A stretch of DNA of 16,613 bases, taken from the NCBI GenBank assembly GCA_050945695.1, contig JBMNTK010000073.1:1-16613 (forward strand), written 5' to 3'. Made by a program: the position numbers and the translations under genes. Under the pieces are notes generated by a model. It had not been told where the DNA came from, ran no database searches, and was given only the letters and a program-made list of their open reading frames with translations. The number at the start of each line of letters is the position of its first letter. Within the stretch, counting starts at the first letter, position 1. The DNA is from Ch71 sp050945695 (GTDB lineage: Bacteria > Chloroflexota > Anaerolineae > DRVO01). Positions 6,712-13,268 of this stretch are shown one piece after another.

Positions 6712-8529
6712 TTGAAACCCAGACCTGTCCTATCGCTGTTCGTCGTCCTTGTAGTAGTGGCCGCCGGCGCCCTGGCCCTCGCCGTCTCCCCCGCAGGCAG
6801 TCTCACCATCCTCGCCCAAGACGGTGCTGCCCCCTCGCCTGAGCTCGTAGAGCGGGGTGAGCAGGTGGCACTGGACTTTGGCTGTCTGACCTGCCACACC
6901 ACCACCGGAGCCCGGCTGATCGGCCCCAGCTTCCTTGGGCTCTACGGTAGCGAGGTCCGGCTAAACGATGGGAGCACCGCGTTTGCTGATGAGACCTTCA
7001 TCCGCGGCGAGATCGTAGCCGGTCACGAGCGTACCGTCCTCGACTACCCGGCTGGGATCATGCCCGACTACGGTGGACTGATCCCTGGGGAGGACGTGGA
7101 CGCGCTGGTGGCATGGATCGTGAGCCTCGGCCAGGCCGCGCCCCCAGCCCAGCAGATGCAGGACCTCACGCCCACGCCCGGTCCGGTGGGGCCGATGGTG
7201 CCCGGTGGGGCAGAGTCGCCCTTCATGGTTGGCCAGGATGATCAAGAGACAGCCACCCAGTTGTGGCAGTTCCTCCAGGATTCTGGCTACCAGGACAACT
7301 GGTCCACCGTCCCCGGCAAGGGGATGCTCTACCGTGGCCAGGACCCGCATGGCGCGCTCCTTACCACCTACCTCAACCCCGTCGCGGGAATGGCCCTCCA
7401 GGAGCGTCCCGGGCTCATGCCGAACGGCTCGATCATCGTCAAGGAGAACTACACCGAGGACGAGACCCTCGTGGCGATCTCGGTGGCGGCGAAGCTGGAA
7501 GGCTACAACCCCGACCACAACGACTGGTTCTGGGCCTCCTTCGGGCCCGATGGTGAGGTAGACATGGCCGGCGCGGTTCCGGGCTGCATCTCCTGCCACG
7601 GCGCCGTCTGGTCCAACGACTACATCTTCACCTTCCCCGTCGCCCCCATTGATCCTTCGCAGCCTCGGCCTCGCACCGCGGACGAGCCCTGCCCCCTGCC
7701 TGGCGTTCCGACAACCCCGACCCCCGCTGCCCCGGAGGCCGAGGTGACCCCTACCCCGGTCCCGACCGTGGACGTTACCCCTTCGGTGACCGTCCAGGAT
7801 CAGCCGGTCGTGGCCAACAGCGTGGTGATTGACGAGGTAGTGAGCCGAGGGCCAGGCTGGATGGTCATCCACGCCGACAGTAACGGCAGCCCCGGTCCGG
7901 TGATCGGTTACGCCATCGTCAACCCGGGCGTCAACCCCGACGTGGTGGTCGAGCTCAATCTCGGGCCGGCGACACCGGTGCTGCACGCCATGCTCCACGA
8001 TGACACCGGTGAGATCGGCGTATACGAGTTCCCTGGCGGCGATCCGCCCAGTCAGTTCCCGGGCCAGATGCTGACCGTCCCCTTCCAGGTGCTAGAGGCG
8101 CCCGCCGGGCCGCCGAAGGCTACGCCAGTGGCCCCGGCAGAGACCCCCAAGGCTCCCGCCGAGACGCCTATGGCTTCGGCCAAGACTCCGATGGCCCCGG
8201 CCGAGACTCCGAAAGCCGATGCCGACCTGGTGGCCCTGGGACGTCAGGTTGCCCAGAACAACGGCTGCCTAGGTTGTCACTCTGCCGATGGCAGCACGCT
8301 GCTCGGTCCAACCCTGTTGGGGCTCTTCGGCAGCACCGTACCCCTGGCGGACGGGAGCATGGTGGTGGCGGACGAGGAGTACATCCGCCGCTCCATCGTT
8401 GACCCCAATGCCCAGATCGTGCGGGGCTTCCCGGCCGGGCTCATGCCCGGGGACTTCGGGCAGCGGTTGGATGAGATGGAACTGGACGCCTTGGTGGAGC
8501 TCATCCGAAGCCTGGGTTCGGGAATGTGA
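6712..8529 (+). CDS. Three-haem cytochrome c fusion with P460-like and DUF7282-like domains
   Basis: 605 residues from TTG 6712; AGAGGAGG ends at 6705, 6 nt upstream, which decides the start. Residues about 6-35 are a signal peptide or anchor. Residues about 43-140 are a class I cytochrome c (C58-L-T-C61-H62; candidate axial Met117 in PAGIMPDY). Residues about 175-312 resemble cytochrome P460/c'-beta, with GSIIVKENY and a late haem site, C292-I-S-C295-H296. Residues about 365-460 resemble DUF7282 (WMVIHADSNGSPGPVIGYA, LHAMLHDDTG, YEFPGGDPP). After a repeat-rich Pro/Ala linker (462-503), residues about 505-603 are a second class I cytochrome c (C519-L-G-C522-H523; Met578), similar to the cytochrome domain of CoxB. 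It leads an operon with a gluconate dehydrogenase-like gamma subunit and flavoprotein, so it is probably their electron acceptor. The haem count is seen; the role is inferred. Confidence 0.88.
   Translation: MKPRPVLSLFVVLVVVAAGALALAVSPAGSLTILAQDGAAPSPELVERGEQVALDFGCLTCHTTTGARLIGPSFLGLYGSEVRLNDGSTAFADETFIRGEIVAGHERTVLDYPAGIMPDYGGLIPGEDVDALVAWIVSLGQAAPPAQQMQDLTPTPGPVGPMVPGGAESPFMVGQDDQETATQLWQFLQDSGYQDNWSTVPGKGMLYRGQDPHGALLTTYLNPVAGMALQERPGLMPNGSIIVKENYTEDETLVAISVAAKLEGYNPDHNDWFWASFGPDGEVDMAGAVPGCISCHGAVWSNDYIFTFPVAPIDPSQPRPRTADEPCPLPGVPTTPTPAAPEAEVTPTPVPTVDVTPSVTVQDQPVVANSVVIDEVVSRGPGWMVIHADSNGSPGPVIGYAIVNPGVNPDVVVELNLGPATPVLHAMLHDDTGEIGVYEFPGGDPPSQFPGQMLTVPFQVLEAPAGPPKATPVAPAETPKAPAETPMASAKTPMAPAETPKADADLVALGRQVAQNNGCLGCHSADGSTLLGPTLLGLFGSTVPLADGSMVVADEEYIRRSIVDPNAQIVRGFPAGLMPGDFGQRLDEMELDALVELIRSLGSGM
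8137..8220 (+). repeat. In-frame 21-bp tandem repeat in the cytochrome linker (4 units)
   Basis: Four imperfect 21-bp units encode the 7-residue repeats AETPKAP, AETPMAS, AKTPMAP and AETPKAD (residues 476-503). The codons differ between units, so the protein pattern is better kept than the DNA. It forms a flexible Pro/Ala linker before the last cytochrome domain. Confidence 0.85.
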
Positions 8530-8575
8530 TGGGCCCGTCACGGCCTGTGCAACGACCTACTTAAGGAGTTAGTCA

Positions 8576-9337
8576 ATGTCCAGCCATGTTAGTCGCAGAA
8601 GCCTTCTCAAGGGAGTCGGTCTGGCCGGCATGGCCAGGGCCCTTCCCTTGAGCTTCGGGACGTTTGCGGTAGCGCCCAACCTGCTCCAGCAGCCCCTGCC
8701 CGCGCCTCAGCAGCAAGAGGGCACCGAGATGGGGCTGACCTATGCCTTCTTCAATTCCGAGGAGCAAGCCTTCATCGAGGCCGCGGTGGACAGGCTCATC
8801 CCCAGCGATGACCTAGGGCCCGGGGCCCTGGAGGCAGGAGTCTCGGTGTTCATTGACCGCCAGCTGGTAAGCTTCTATGGCCTTGGCGGCGATTGGTACA
8901 TGGAGGGCCCCTGGTTGGAAGGTGCCCCGGAGCAAGGCTACCAGGTACGTCTCGTCCCCCAGGAGATCTACCGGCTTGGGATCCGTGACATCAACCAGTA
9001 CTGCCAAGACACCTACGGCGCTCCCTTCGCCGGGCTCACCGAGGAGCAGCAAGTGGAGGTGCTACAAGGCCTCCAGGCTGGGGAGATAGAGCTGCCCAAC
9101 GTTCCTTCCGCCGTCTTCTTCGACACACTTTTCCAGAACACGGTCGAGGGATTCTTTGCCGACCCCATCTACGGCGGCAACCGGAACAAGGTGGGCTGGC
9201 GGCTGGTCGGGGTCCCCGGCGTCCCCGCGGTGGACTACGGGCCCCTCATTGAGGAGTACTACAACCGGCGTTACGAGGCCGAGCCCCTGAGCATCGCCGA
9301 TGTCCAGGCGGGCCAGGCGCCCGAGATGCAGATGTAG
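8576..9337 (+). CDS. Gluconate 2-dehydrogenase subunit 3 family protein (Tat-exported gamma subunit)
   Basis: 253 residues from ATG 8576; AAGGAG (8563-8568) lies 7 nt upstream. The N-terminus has a twin-arginine signal, SRRSLLKG (residues 6-13), followed by a hydrophobic stretch. The body matches the gluconate 2-dehydrogenase subunit 3 family, with FFNSEEQAFIEAAVDRLIPSD early, then a helix rich in GLTEEQQVEVLQGL, and FFDTLFQNTVEGFFADPIYGGN late. In known gluconate and FAD-glucose dehydrogenases this small subunit has the Tat signal and is needed to fold and export the flavoprotein, which has none of its own. That fits here, because the next gene encodes a GMC flavoprotein without a signal. 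The gaps are 46 bp upstream and 66 bp downstream. I am confident of the family. Confidence 0.93.
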   Translation: MSSHVSRRSLLKGVGLAGMARALPLSFGTFAVAPNLLQQPLPAPQQQEGTEMGLTYAFFNSEEQAFIEAAVDRLIPSDDLGPGALEAGVSVFIDRQLVSFYGLGGDWYMEGPWLEGAPEQGYQVRLVPQEIYRLGIRDINQYCQDTYGAPFAGLTEEQQVEVLQGLQAGEIELPNVPSAVFFDTLFQNTVEGFFADPIYGGNRNKVGWRLVGVPGVPAVDYGPLIEEYYNRRYEAEPLSIADVQAGQAPEMQM

Positions 9338-9403
9338 GCCGGTGTGCCCAGTAGCAGACCCAGTGCATGTGCCTGTTAGTAGAGCAGTCATAGGGAGTTA
9401 GGC

Positions 9404-11176
9404 ATGGGAACCCAAATGAAACCGGTAGACGCGGTGATCATCGGAGTGGGCTGGGCTGGGGGTATCCTGGCCAAGGAGTTGGCGCAGGCAGGCCTCACTG
9501 TAGTAGGCCTGGAGCGCGGCCCCTATCGCAATACGGCCCCGACCTTCCAACCGCCACAGATTCACGATGAGCTCCGGTACGCTCGGCGGCATGGGCTCAT
9601 GCAGAACCTGCGCCGCGAGACTAATACCTTCCGCAATAACCCTCGCCAGCGGGCCCTGCCCTTGAGGCAGTGGGCCTACGGCCAAGGTGCCTACCCCATT
9701 GGTGAGGGGTTGGGTGGTTCCGGGGTGCACTGGAGTGGGCAGTCCTGGCGCTTCCTCCCCTGGGACTTCGAGACCAGGTCTCAGACGATCGAACGCTATG
9801 GGGAGGAGGCCATTCCGCCGGATGCCACCATCCAGGACTGGGGCATCACCTACGACGACCTGGAGCCCTACTACGACAAGTTCGAGTACATCGCCGGCAT
9901 CTCGGGCCGAGCCGGAAACCTCCAGGGCCAGATCCAGGAAGGCGGTAACCCCTTCGAGGGCCCACGACAGCGAGACTACCCTCTACCGCCCCTCAAGACC
10001 TCTTACTCCGGACGCGTTTTCGCAGACGCAGCGACGAACCTAGGCTACCATCCCTTCCCCAGCCCCGCCGCTAACCAGAGCGAGGCCTACACCAACCCCG
10101 AGGGCGTGAGCATGGGGCGGTGCCTATACTGCGGCTTCTGCACCAAGTTCGGATGCGAGGCCGCCGCCAAGTCCTCCGCCCTGACGACTGTCTTGCCGGT
10201 GGCCATGTCGCTGCCCAACTTCGAGCTGCGCACCAACGCCAACGTCATCCGGATCAACCTCGACAAATCCCGCACCCGAGCGGTGAGCGTCACTTACGTA
10301 GACGGCCAAGGGCGCGAGATCGAGCAGCCGGCCGAGATCGTCATCCTCAGCGCCTACGCCCTGAACAACGTGCGCCTGCTGCTCCTGTCGGGCATTGGCC
10401 AAGTGTACGATCCCATGACCGGCGAGGGTCTGATCGGCAAGAACTACAGCTACCAATTCATCTCCGCCGTCAATGCCTTCTTCGATGATCAGTTGTTCAA
10501 CCCGTTCATGTCCGCCGGCGCCATGGCCACAGTCGTAGACGATTTCAACGGTGACAACTTCGATCACAGTGGGCTGGGGTTCATCAGTGGAGGCTTCATC
10601 GCCCAGTTCACGGGCGAGGGCGCCCCCATCAACACCCATCCGGTGCCGGTGCAGACGCCTCCTTGGGGTCCAGAGTGGAAACGGGCCGTGGCGGACACGT
10701 ACCTCCGCGCCTTCACCATAATCACCCACGGCGCCGTACTGTCCTACCGCAACAACTACCTCGACCTCGACCCCATCTACAAGGATGCCTACGGCCAGCC
10801 GCTGCTGCGCATGACCTTCGACTGGGGCGAGAACGAGCTGCGGTCGGCCGATTTCCTGACCAACAAGGCAGCGCTCATCGCCCGGGAAGCGGGAGCACGG
10901 GACATCAACATCTTCCGCCTGTCTCGCCGCTTCAGCATCGTTCCCCCCCAGGCCACCCATAACAACGGCGGCGCCATCATGGGAGCCGACCCGGCTACCA
11001 GCGTCGTCAACCCGTATCTGCAGATGTGGGATGTGCCCAACCTGTTCGTGGTGGGCGCCAGTGCCTTCCCCCAGAACACCGGCTACAACCCCACCGAGAC
11101 GGTCGGGGCGCTGGCGTTCTGGACGGCCGACGCCATCCGTAACCGCTACCTCAAGAACCCCGGCCCGCTGGCCTGA
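9404..11176 (+). CDS. GMC-family FAD dehydrogenase, gluconate 2-dehydrogenase flavoprotein type
   Basis: 590 residues from ATG 9404; GGGAG (9393-9397) lies 6 nt upstream. An in-frame ATG at 9416 is also possible. The FAD-binding Rossmann motif is IIGVGWAGG (residues 12-20), with the ERG acidic end at 37-39. GGSGVHW (104-110) is the second FAD segment. A cluster of C240, C243, C246 and C251 (CLYCGFCTKFGC) is like that of FAD-glucose and gluconate dehydrogenases, where it binds an Fe-S cluster. The C-terminal GMC block has H519 in THNNGGAIMG and N562 in GYNPTETVG, the expected active-site pair. There is no signal peptide, so export would rely on the Tat-bearing gamma subunit just upstream. The substrate is probably a sugar or sugar acid; which one is not determined. 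It is the last gene of the operon. Confidence 0.93.
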   Translation: MGTQMKPVDAVIIGVGWAGGILAKELAQAGLTVVGLERGPYRNTAPTFQPPQIHDELRYARRHGLMQNLRRETNTFRNNPRQRALPLRQWAYGQGAYPIGEGLGGSGVHWSGQSWRFLPWDFETRSQTIERYGEEAIPPDATIQDWGITYDDLEPYYDKFEYIAGISGRAGNLQGQIQEGGNPFEGPRQRDYPLPPLKTSYSGRVFADAATNLGYHPFPSPAANQSEAYTNPEGVSMGRCLYCGFCTKFGCEAAAKSSALTTVLPVAMSLPNFELRTNANVIRINLDKSRTRAVSVTYVDGQGREIEQPAEIVILSAYALNNVRLLLLSGIGQVYDPMTGEGLIGKNYSYQFISAVNAFFDDQLFNPFMSAGAMATVVDDFNGDNFDHSGLGFISGGFIAQFTGEGAPINTHPVPVQTPPWGPEWKRAVADTYLRAFTIITHGAVLSYRNNYLDLDPIYKDAYGQPLLRMTFDWGENELRSADFLTNKAALIAREAGARDINIFRLSRRFSIVPPQATHNNGGAIMGADPATSVVNPYLQMWDVPNLFVVGASAFPQNTGYNPTETVGALAFWTADAIRNRYLKNPGPLA

Positions 11177-11205
11177 CGCATTCATCGCCGGAGCACCCAC
11201 GGCCT

Positions 11206-11235
11206 GCCGCCCGCCACGTTCCCGTGGCGGGCGGC
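11206..11235 (+). terminator. Strong hairpin after the dehydrogenase operon
   Basis: A perfect 13-bp stem, GCCGCCCGCCACG (11206-11218) paired with 11223-11235, closes a TTCC loop. It lies 30 bp after the flavoprotein stop. No T-run follows, so it may be a GC-rich terminator without a clear U tract. A second near-palindrome (about 11256-11272, GGCCCGGCGCCGGGGCC) follows before the next promoter. Confidence 0.65.
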
Positions 11236-11272
11236 GTGGCGTTACGGCCCTGCCAGGCCCGGCGCCGGGGCC

Positions 11273-11301
11273 TTGAGAGCCCCCTCTCGGGCCGCTAGAA
11301 T
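11273..11301 (+). promoter_or_regulatory. Sigma70-type promoter for the zinc-ribbon gene
   Basis: TTGAGA (11273-11278), a 17-nt spacer and TAGAAT (11296-11301) give 5 of 6 matches in each box. The start codon lies 45 bp beyond the -10. It separates this gene from the operon that ends before it. Confidence 0.65.
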
Positions 11302-11346
11302 GGTCTAGCGCCGCAGTAGTCTGAATTCAGCCCCGGGGAGGCTCCC

Positions 11347-12696
11347 TTGTCTCACATGGCCCGCATGCTGCTAGTCCAGGGTGTCGCCGCCGCCAAGGCC
11401 GGCGACAAGCGTGATGCCCGCCGGTACCTGGAGCGCATGCTCAACTTCGACCCCGATACCTCCCAGAAGATCGAAGCTTGGCTGTGGCTGGCCGAGATCA
11501 GTGACGACCCAGAGGAAAAGCGCCAGTACCTGGAGTACGTCATCGGGGTGGAGCCCTGGGAGCCCAGGGCCAGGCGGGGGCTGGCCATCCTCAGGGGCGA
11601 ACTCAGCCCAGAAGAGATCGTAGACCCCAACAAGATCGCGCCCCAGCAGCCTACCCAGCCGATGGACGTGCGCACCCGGCGGTTCGTCTGCCCCCAGTGC
11701 GGCGGCCGGCTGTCCTTCCTGTCCGAGGCCGAGGGGCTCTCCTGCCCCTACTGCGGCCATCGCGTAGGGCTGGCAGAGGCGCTGGGTGCGGCCGCCATCG
11801 AAGAGCAGGAGTTCGTGGTTGCCCTGGCGACGGCCAAGGGGCACACGCCCCCGGTGGCCACGCGGGCCTTCGACTGCTCGGGCTGCGGGGCCGCCTTCCT
11901 CCTGGCCCCATCGGTCCTATCGCTGTCGTGTCCGTACTGCGGTTCCTCCCACGTGGTGGAGGGGCAGCGGGACCTCATCGAGCCCCAGGGCATCGTGCCC
12001 ATGCGCCTCAGCCAGGAGGAGGCCTGGGCGGCGATGATCGCCTGGCTCAAGCGCCAAGACCTAGTCAAGCGGGCTCGGCTGACTCAGCCCGCCGGGGTCT
12101 ACCTGCCGGCGTGGACGTTCGACGTGGGCGGAGAAGTGAAATGGCGCGGCCAACGGGCCCGCAGCCGAAAAGACGGCTTGGAGATACGTTGGGACGGTGA
12201 CGGCCTGAGCATTCGTGGCCCCTCATTCGAGGACGAGCGGCCCAAGACCGGGGGCACACCCGTGTTCTTCGACGATATCGTTGTTGTAGCCACCCATACC
12301 CTGCCGGCCGCCGTCATGGCCGAGGCCCAGGATTTCGAGCTGAGAGGCCTGCAACCCTTTGACCCCGGCTACCTGGCGGGCTGGCCGGCCGAGATCTATC
12401 AGGTCTCGGCTGCCGATGCCTCCATTGCCGCTCGCCAGGCGGCCTGGCGCCGAGCCCGAGAGGAGGTCCACGAGGAGCTGGAGGACGACTACTACCGGGG
12501 GAGCCTGCGTCTCAGCTCCCACGCGATGAGCATCTTGTCCTACAAGCTGATCCTGCTGCCCTTCTGGCTGGCCCGCTACCGCATCGATGAAATGGAGTAC
12601 CACCTCGTGGTCAACGGGCAGACGGGCGCCGTGCGCGGCCAGACGCCACCGCCCACCGGGTGGCTGAGTCGCCTACTGGGAGGACTGCTGGGCTAG
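11347..12696 (+). CDS. Double zinc-ribbon protein with TPR-like N-terminus, function unknown
   Basis: 449 residues. TTG 11347 is chosen because GGGGAGG (11335-11341) is 5 nt upstream; an ATG at 11356 is 14 nt away. Residues about 4-85 form helical repeats of TPR type (VQGVAAAKAGDKRDARRYLERML, WLWLAEISDDPEEKRQYLEYVI). Two four-cysteine zinc ribbons follow: C115, C118, C133, C136 and C177, C180, C195, C198, the second pair of each being CPYCG. A domain of about 240 residues follows, with EEAWAAMIAWLKRQ (225-237), LPAWTFDVGGEVKWRG (253-268) and a late VVNGQTGAVRGQTPP (421-435). The last part resembles C-terminal regions of other zinc-ribbon membrane-associated proteins that have YxPxW-type motifs. 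There is no signal peptide and only a short hydrophobic stretch near 396-408. I do not recognise a function; metal binding is well supported. Block B and gdhA follow it. Confidence 0.8.
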   Translation: MSHMARMLLVQGVAAAKAGDKRDARRYLERMLNFDPDTSQKIEAWLWLAEISDDPEEKRQYLEYVIGVEPWEPRARRGLAILRGELSPEEIVDPNKIAPQQPTQPMDVRTRRFVCPQCGGRLSFLSEAEGLSCPYCGHRVGLAEALGAAAIEEQEFVVALATAKGHTPPVATRAFDCSGCGAAFLLAPSVLSLSCPYCGSSHVVEGQRDLIEPQGIVPMRLSQEEAWAAMIAWLKRQDLVKRARLTQPAGVYLPAWTFDVGGEVKWRGQRARSRKDGLEIRWDGDGLSIRGPSFEDERPKTGGTPVFFDDIVVVATHTLPAAVMAEAQDFELRGLQPFDPGYLAGWPAEIYQVSAADASIAARQAAWRRAREEVHEELEDDYYRGSLRLSSHAMSILSYKLILLPFWLARYRIDEMEYHLVVNGQTGAVRGQTPPPTGWLSRLLGGLLG

Positions 12697-12708
12697 GGGG
12701 CCGCGGCC

Positions 12709-12750
12709 GTGAGGCGTGATACGTGACACGTGACACGTGAAGCGTGACGC
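12709..12750 (+). repeat. Left heptamer array of block B (6 units)
   Basis: Six contiguous units: GTGAGGC, GTGATAC, GTGACAC, GTGACAC, GTGAAGC, GTGACGC. It starts 13 bp after the stop of the zinc-ribbon gene. Confidence 0.9.
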
Positions 12751-12863
12751 ACCCGCCTTGAGGAGTGCGAGCTACTAGGCGCACACTGGTGCGCCCAGGC
12801 CCCAGGCGCGCTGGGAGCCTCGATGTGTCGTCCGAGCGAAGGCGCAGCCAACCTAACCCCCAG

Positions 12864-12888
12864 CCCCCTTCCCTGCCAAGGAAGGGGG
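12864..12888. repeat. 9-bp-stem hairpin within an 'AACCCCCAGCCCCC' repeat
   Basis: CCCCCTTCC (12864-12872) pairs with GGAAGGGGG (12880-12888) around CTGCCAA. It is preceded by CCTAACCCCCAG. Similar CTAACCCCCAGCCCCC sequences are, from general knowledge, common intergenic repeats in Chloroflexota and some other phyla. It is too far (about 170 bp) from the zinc-ribbon stop to be its obvious terminator. Confidence 0.7.
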
Positions 12889-13010
12889 AGTCGGACTCCC
12901 CTCTCCTAGTAGGCTAGACCGTCATTTGGCGTGGCCAGATGTGCAGGCTGGGGGAGAGGTTCTCCGACACGGCCGCGATGAGTAGAAGGCGGTACGCCCG
13001 TTCAGCCCAT

Positions 13011-13046
13011 CCGGCGTCGGCGAAGGCTGACGCCCGGCCGAAGGCC
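13011..13046 (-). repeat. 36-bp element shared with block A (copy 2)
   Basis: The reverse complement of 1038-1073 with a single mismatch. It begins CCGGCGTCGGCGAAGG and ends GCCCGGCCGAAGGCC on the plus strand. Confidence 0.85.
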
Positions 13047-13086
13047 CAGCAGCCCCGACTTGAGTCGAGGGCTCCGTCGGAAGGGT

Positions 13087-13113
13087 AGATCCCTCGCTTC
13101 GCTCGGTATGACA
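13087..13113 (+). repeat. GAGCGAAGCGAGG interspersed repeat, copy 3
   Basis: AGATCCCTCGCTTCGC followed by TCGGTATGACA, in the same orientation and relative place as copy 2 in block A. It differs from copy 2 at two positions. Confidence 0.8.
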
Positions 13114-13156
13114 AGGCAAGGGACGGAATGGCAAGGCACGACGGCGGTATGGCGGA

Positions 13157-13191
13157 GAGTCACGCGTCACGTGTCACTCGTCACGCTTCAC
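13157..13191 (-). repeat. Right heptamer array of block B (5 units, inverted)
   Basis: Five contiguous units on the plus strand: GAGTCAC, GCGTCAC, GTGTCAC, TCGTCAC, GCTTCAC. These are GTGAxxC heptamers on the minus strand, so the two ends of block B face each other as in block A. Confidence 0.9.
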
Positions 13192-13209
13192 CGTGGTCAA
13201 CCGCTTCTA

Positions 13210-13238
13210 TGCGCAGAATAGCCAGTCGCTAGTATAAT
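13210..13238 (+). promoter_or_regulatory. Candidate gdhA promoter
   Basis: TATAAT (13233-13238) is a perfect -10 box in an AT-richer patch. The -35 at 17 nt, TGCGCA (13210-13215), is a weak 3 of 6 match, so an activator may be needed or the start may lie elsewhere. Transcription would begin near 13245, leaving a leader of about 147 nt. Confidence 0.5.
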
Positions 13239-13245
13239 TGGTGTC

Positions 13246-13268
13246 CACTGGGGCGGGATACCCCAGTG
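13246..13268 (+). promoter_or_regulatory. Hairpin at the probable 5' end of the gdhA transcript
   Basis: CACTGGGG (13246-13253) and CCCCAGTG (13261-13268) are perfect inverted copies around a 7-nt CGGGATA loop, starting 7 nt after the -10 box. It could be an operator dyad or a 5'-terminal RNA stem; the sequence does not decide. Confidence 0.5.

Larger units (their letters stand above)
12709..13191. repeat. Composite repeat block B with inverted heptamer arrays at both ends
   Basis: A 483-bp block laid out like block A: GTGAxxC heptamers at the left, a degenerate TGTCGTCCGAGCGAAG segment (about 12825-12840), a CCCCCTTCC/GGAAGGGGG hairpin (12864-12888), the 36-bp element in inverted orientation (13011-13046), a TCGAGGGCTCC segment near 13063, a CCTCGCTTCGCTCGG copy (13087-13113), and inverted heptamers at the right. 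It lies between two co-directional genes, whereas block A lies between divergent ones. No transposase is present. Confidence 0.75.

Noticed and set aside
6550..6714. 10-bp direct repeat GTTAGCGTTG at 6550 and 6705
   Set aside because: Two short copies 155 bp apart, one overlapping a ribosome site and start codon; chance is sufficient and no dyad or further copy supports an operator.
6961..7998. Minus-strand open frame of 345 codons opposite the cytochrome gene
   Set aside because: It is His/Gly/Val-rich with no recognisable motif, while the plus strand carries haem motifs and strong ribosome sites.
10124..11200. Minus-strand open frame of 358 codons opposite the flavoprotein gene
   Set aside because: Shadow of the GMC gene; the FAD, cysteine and His/Asn motifs are on the plus strand.
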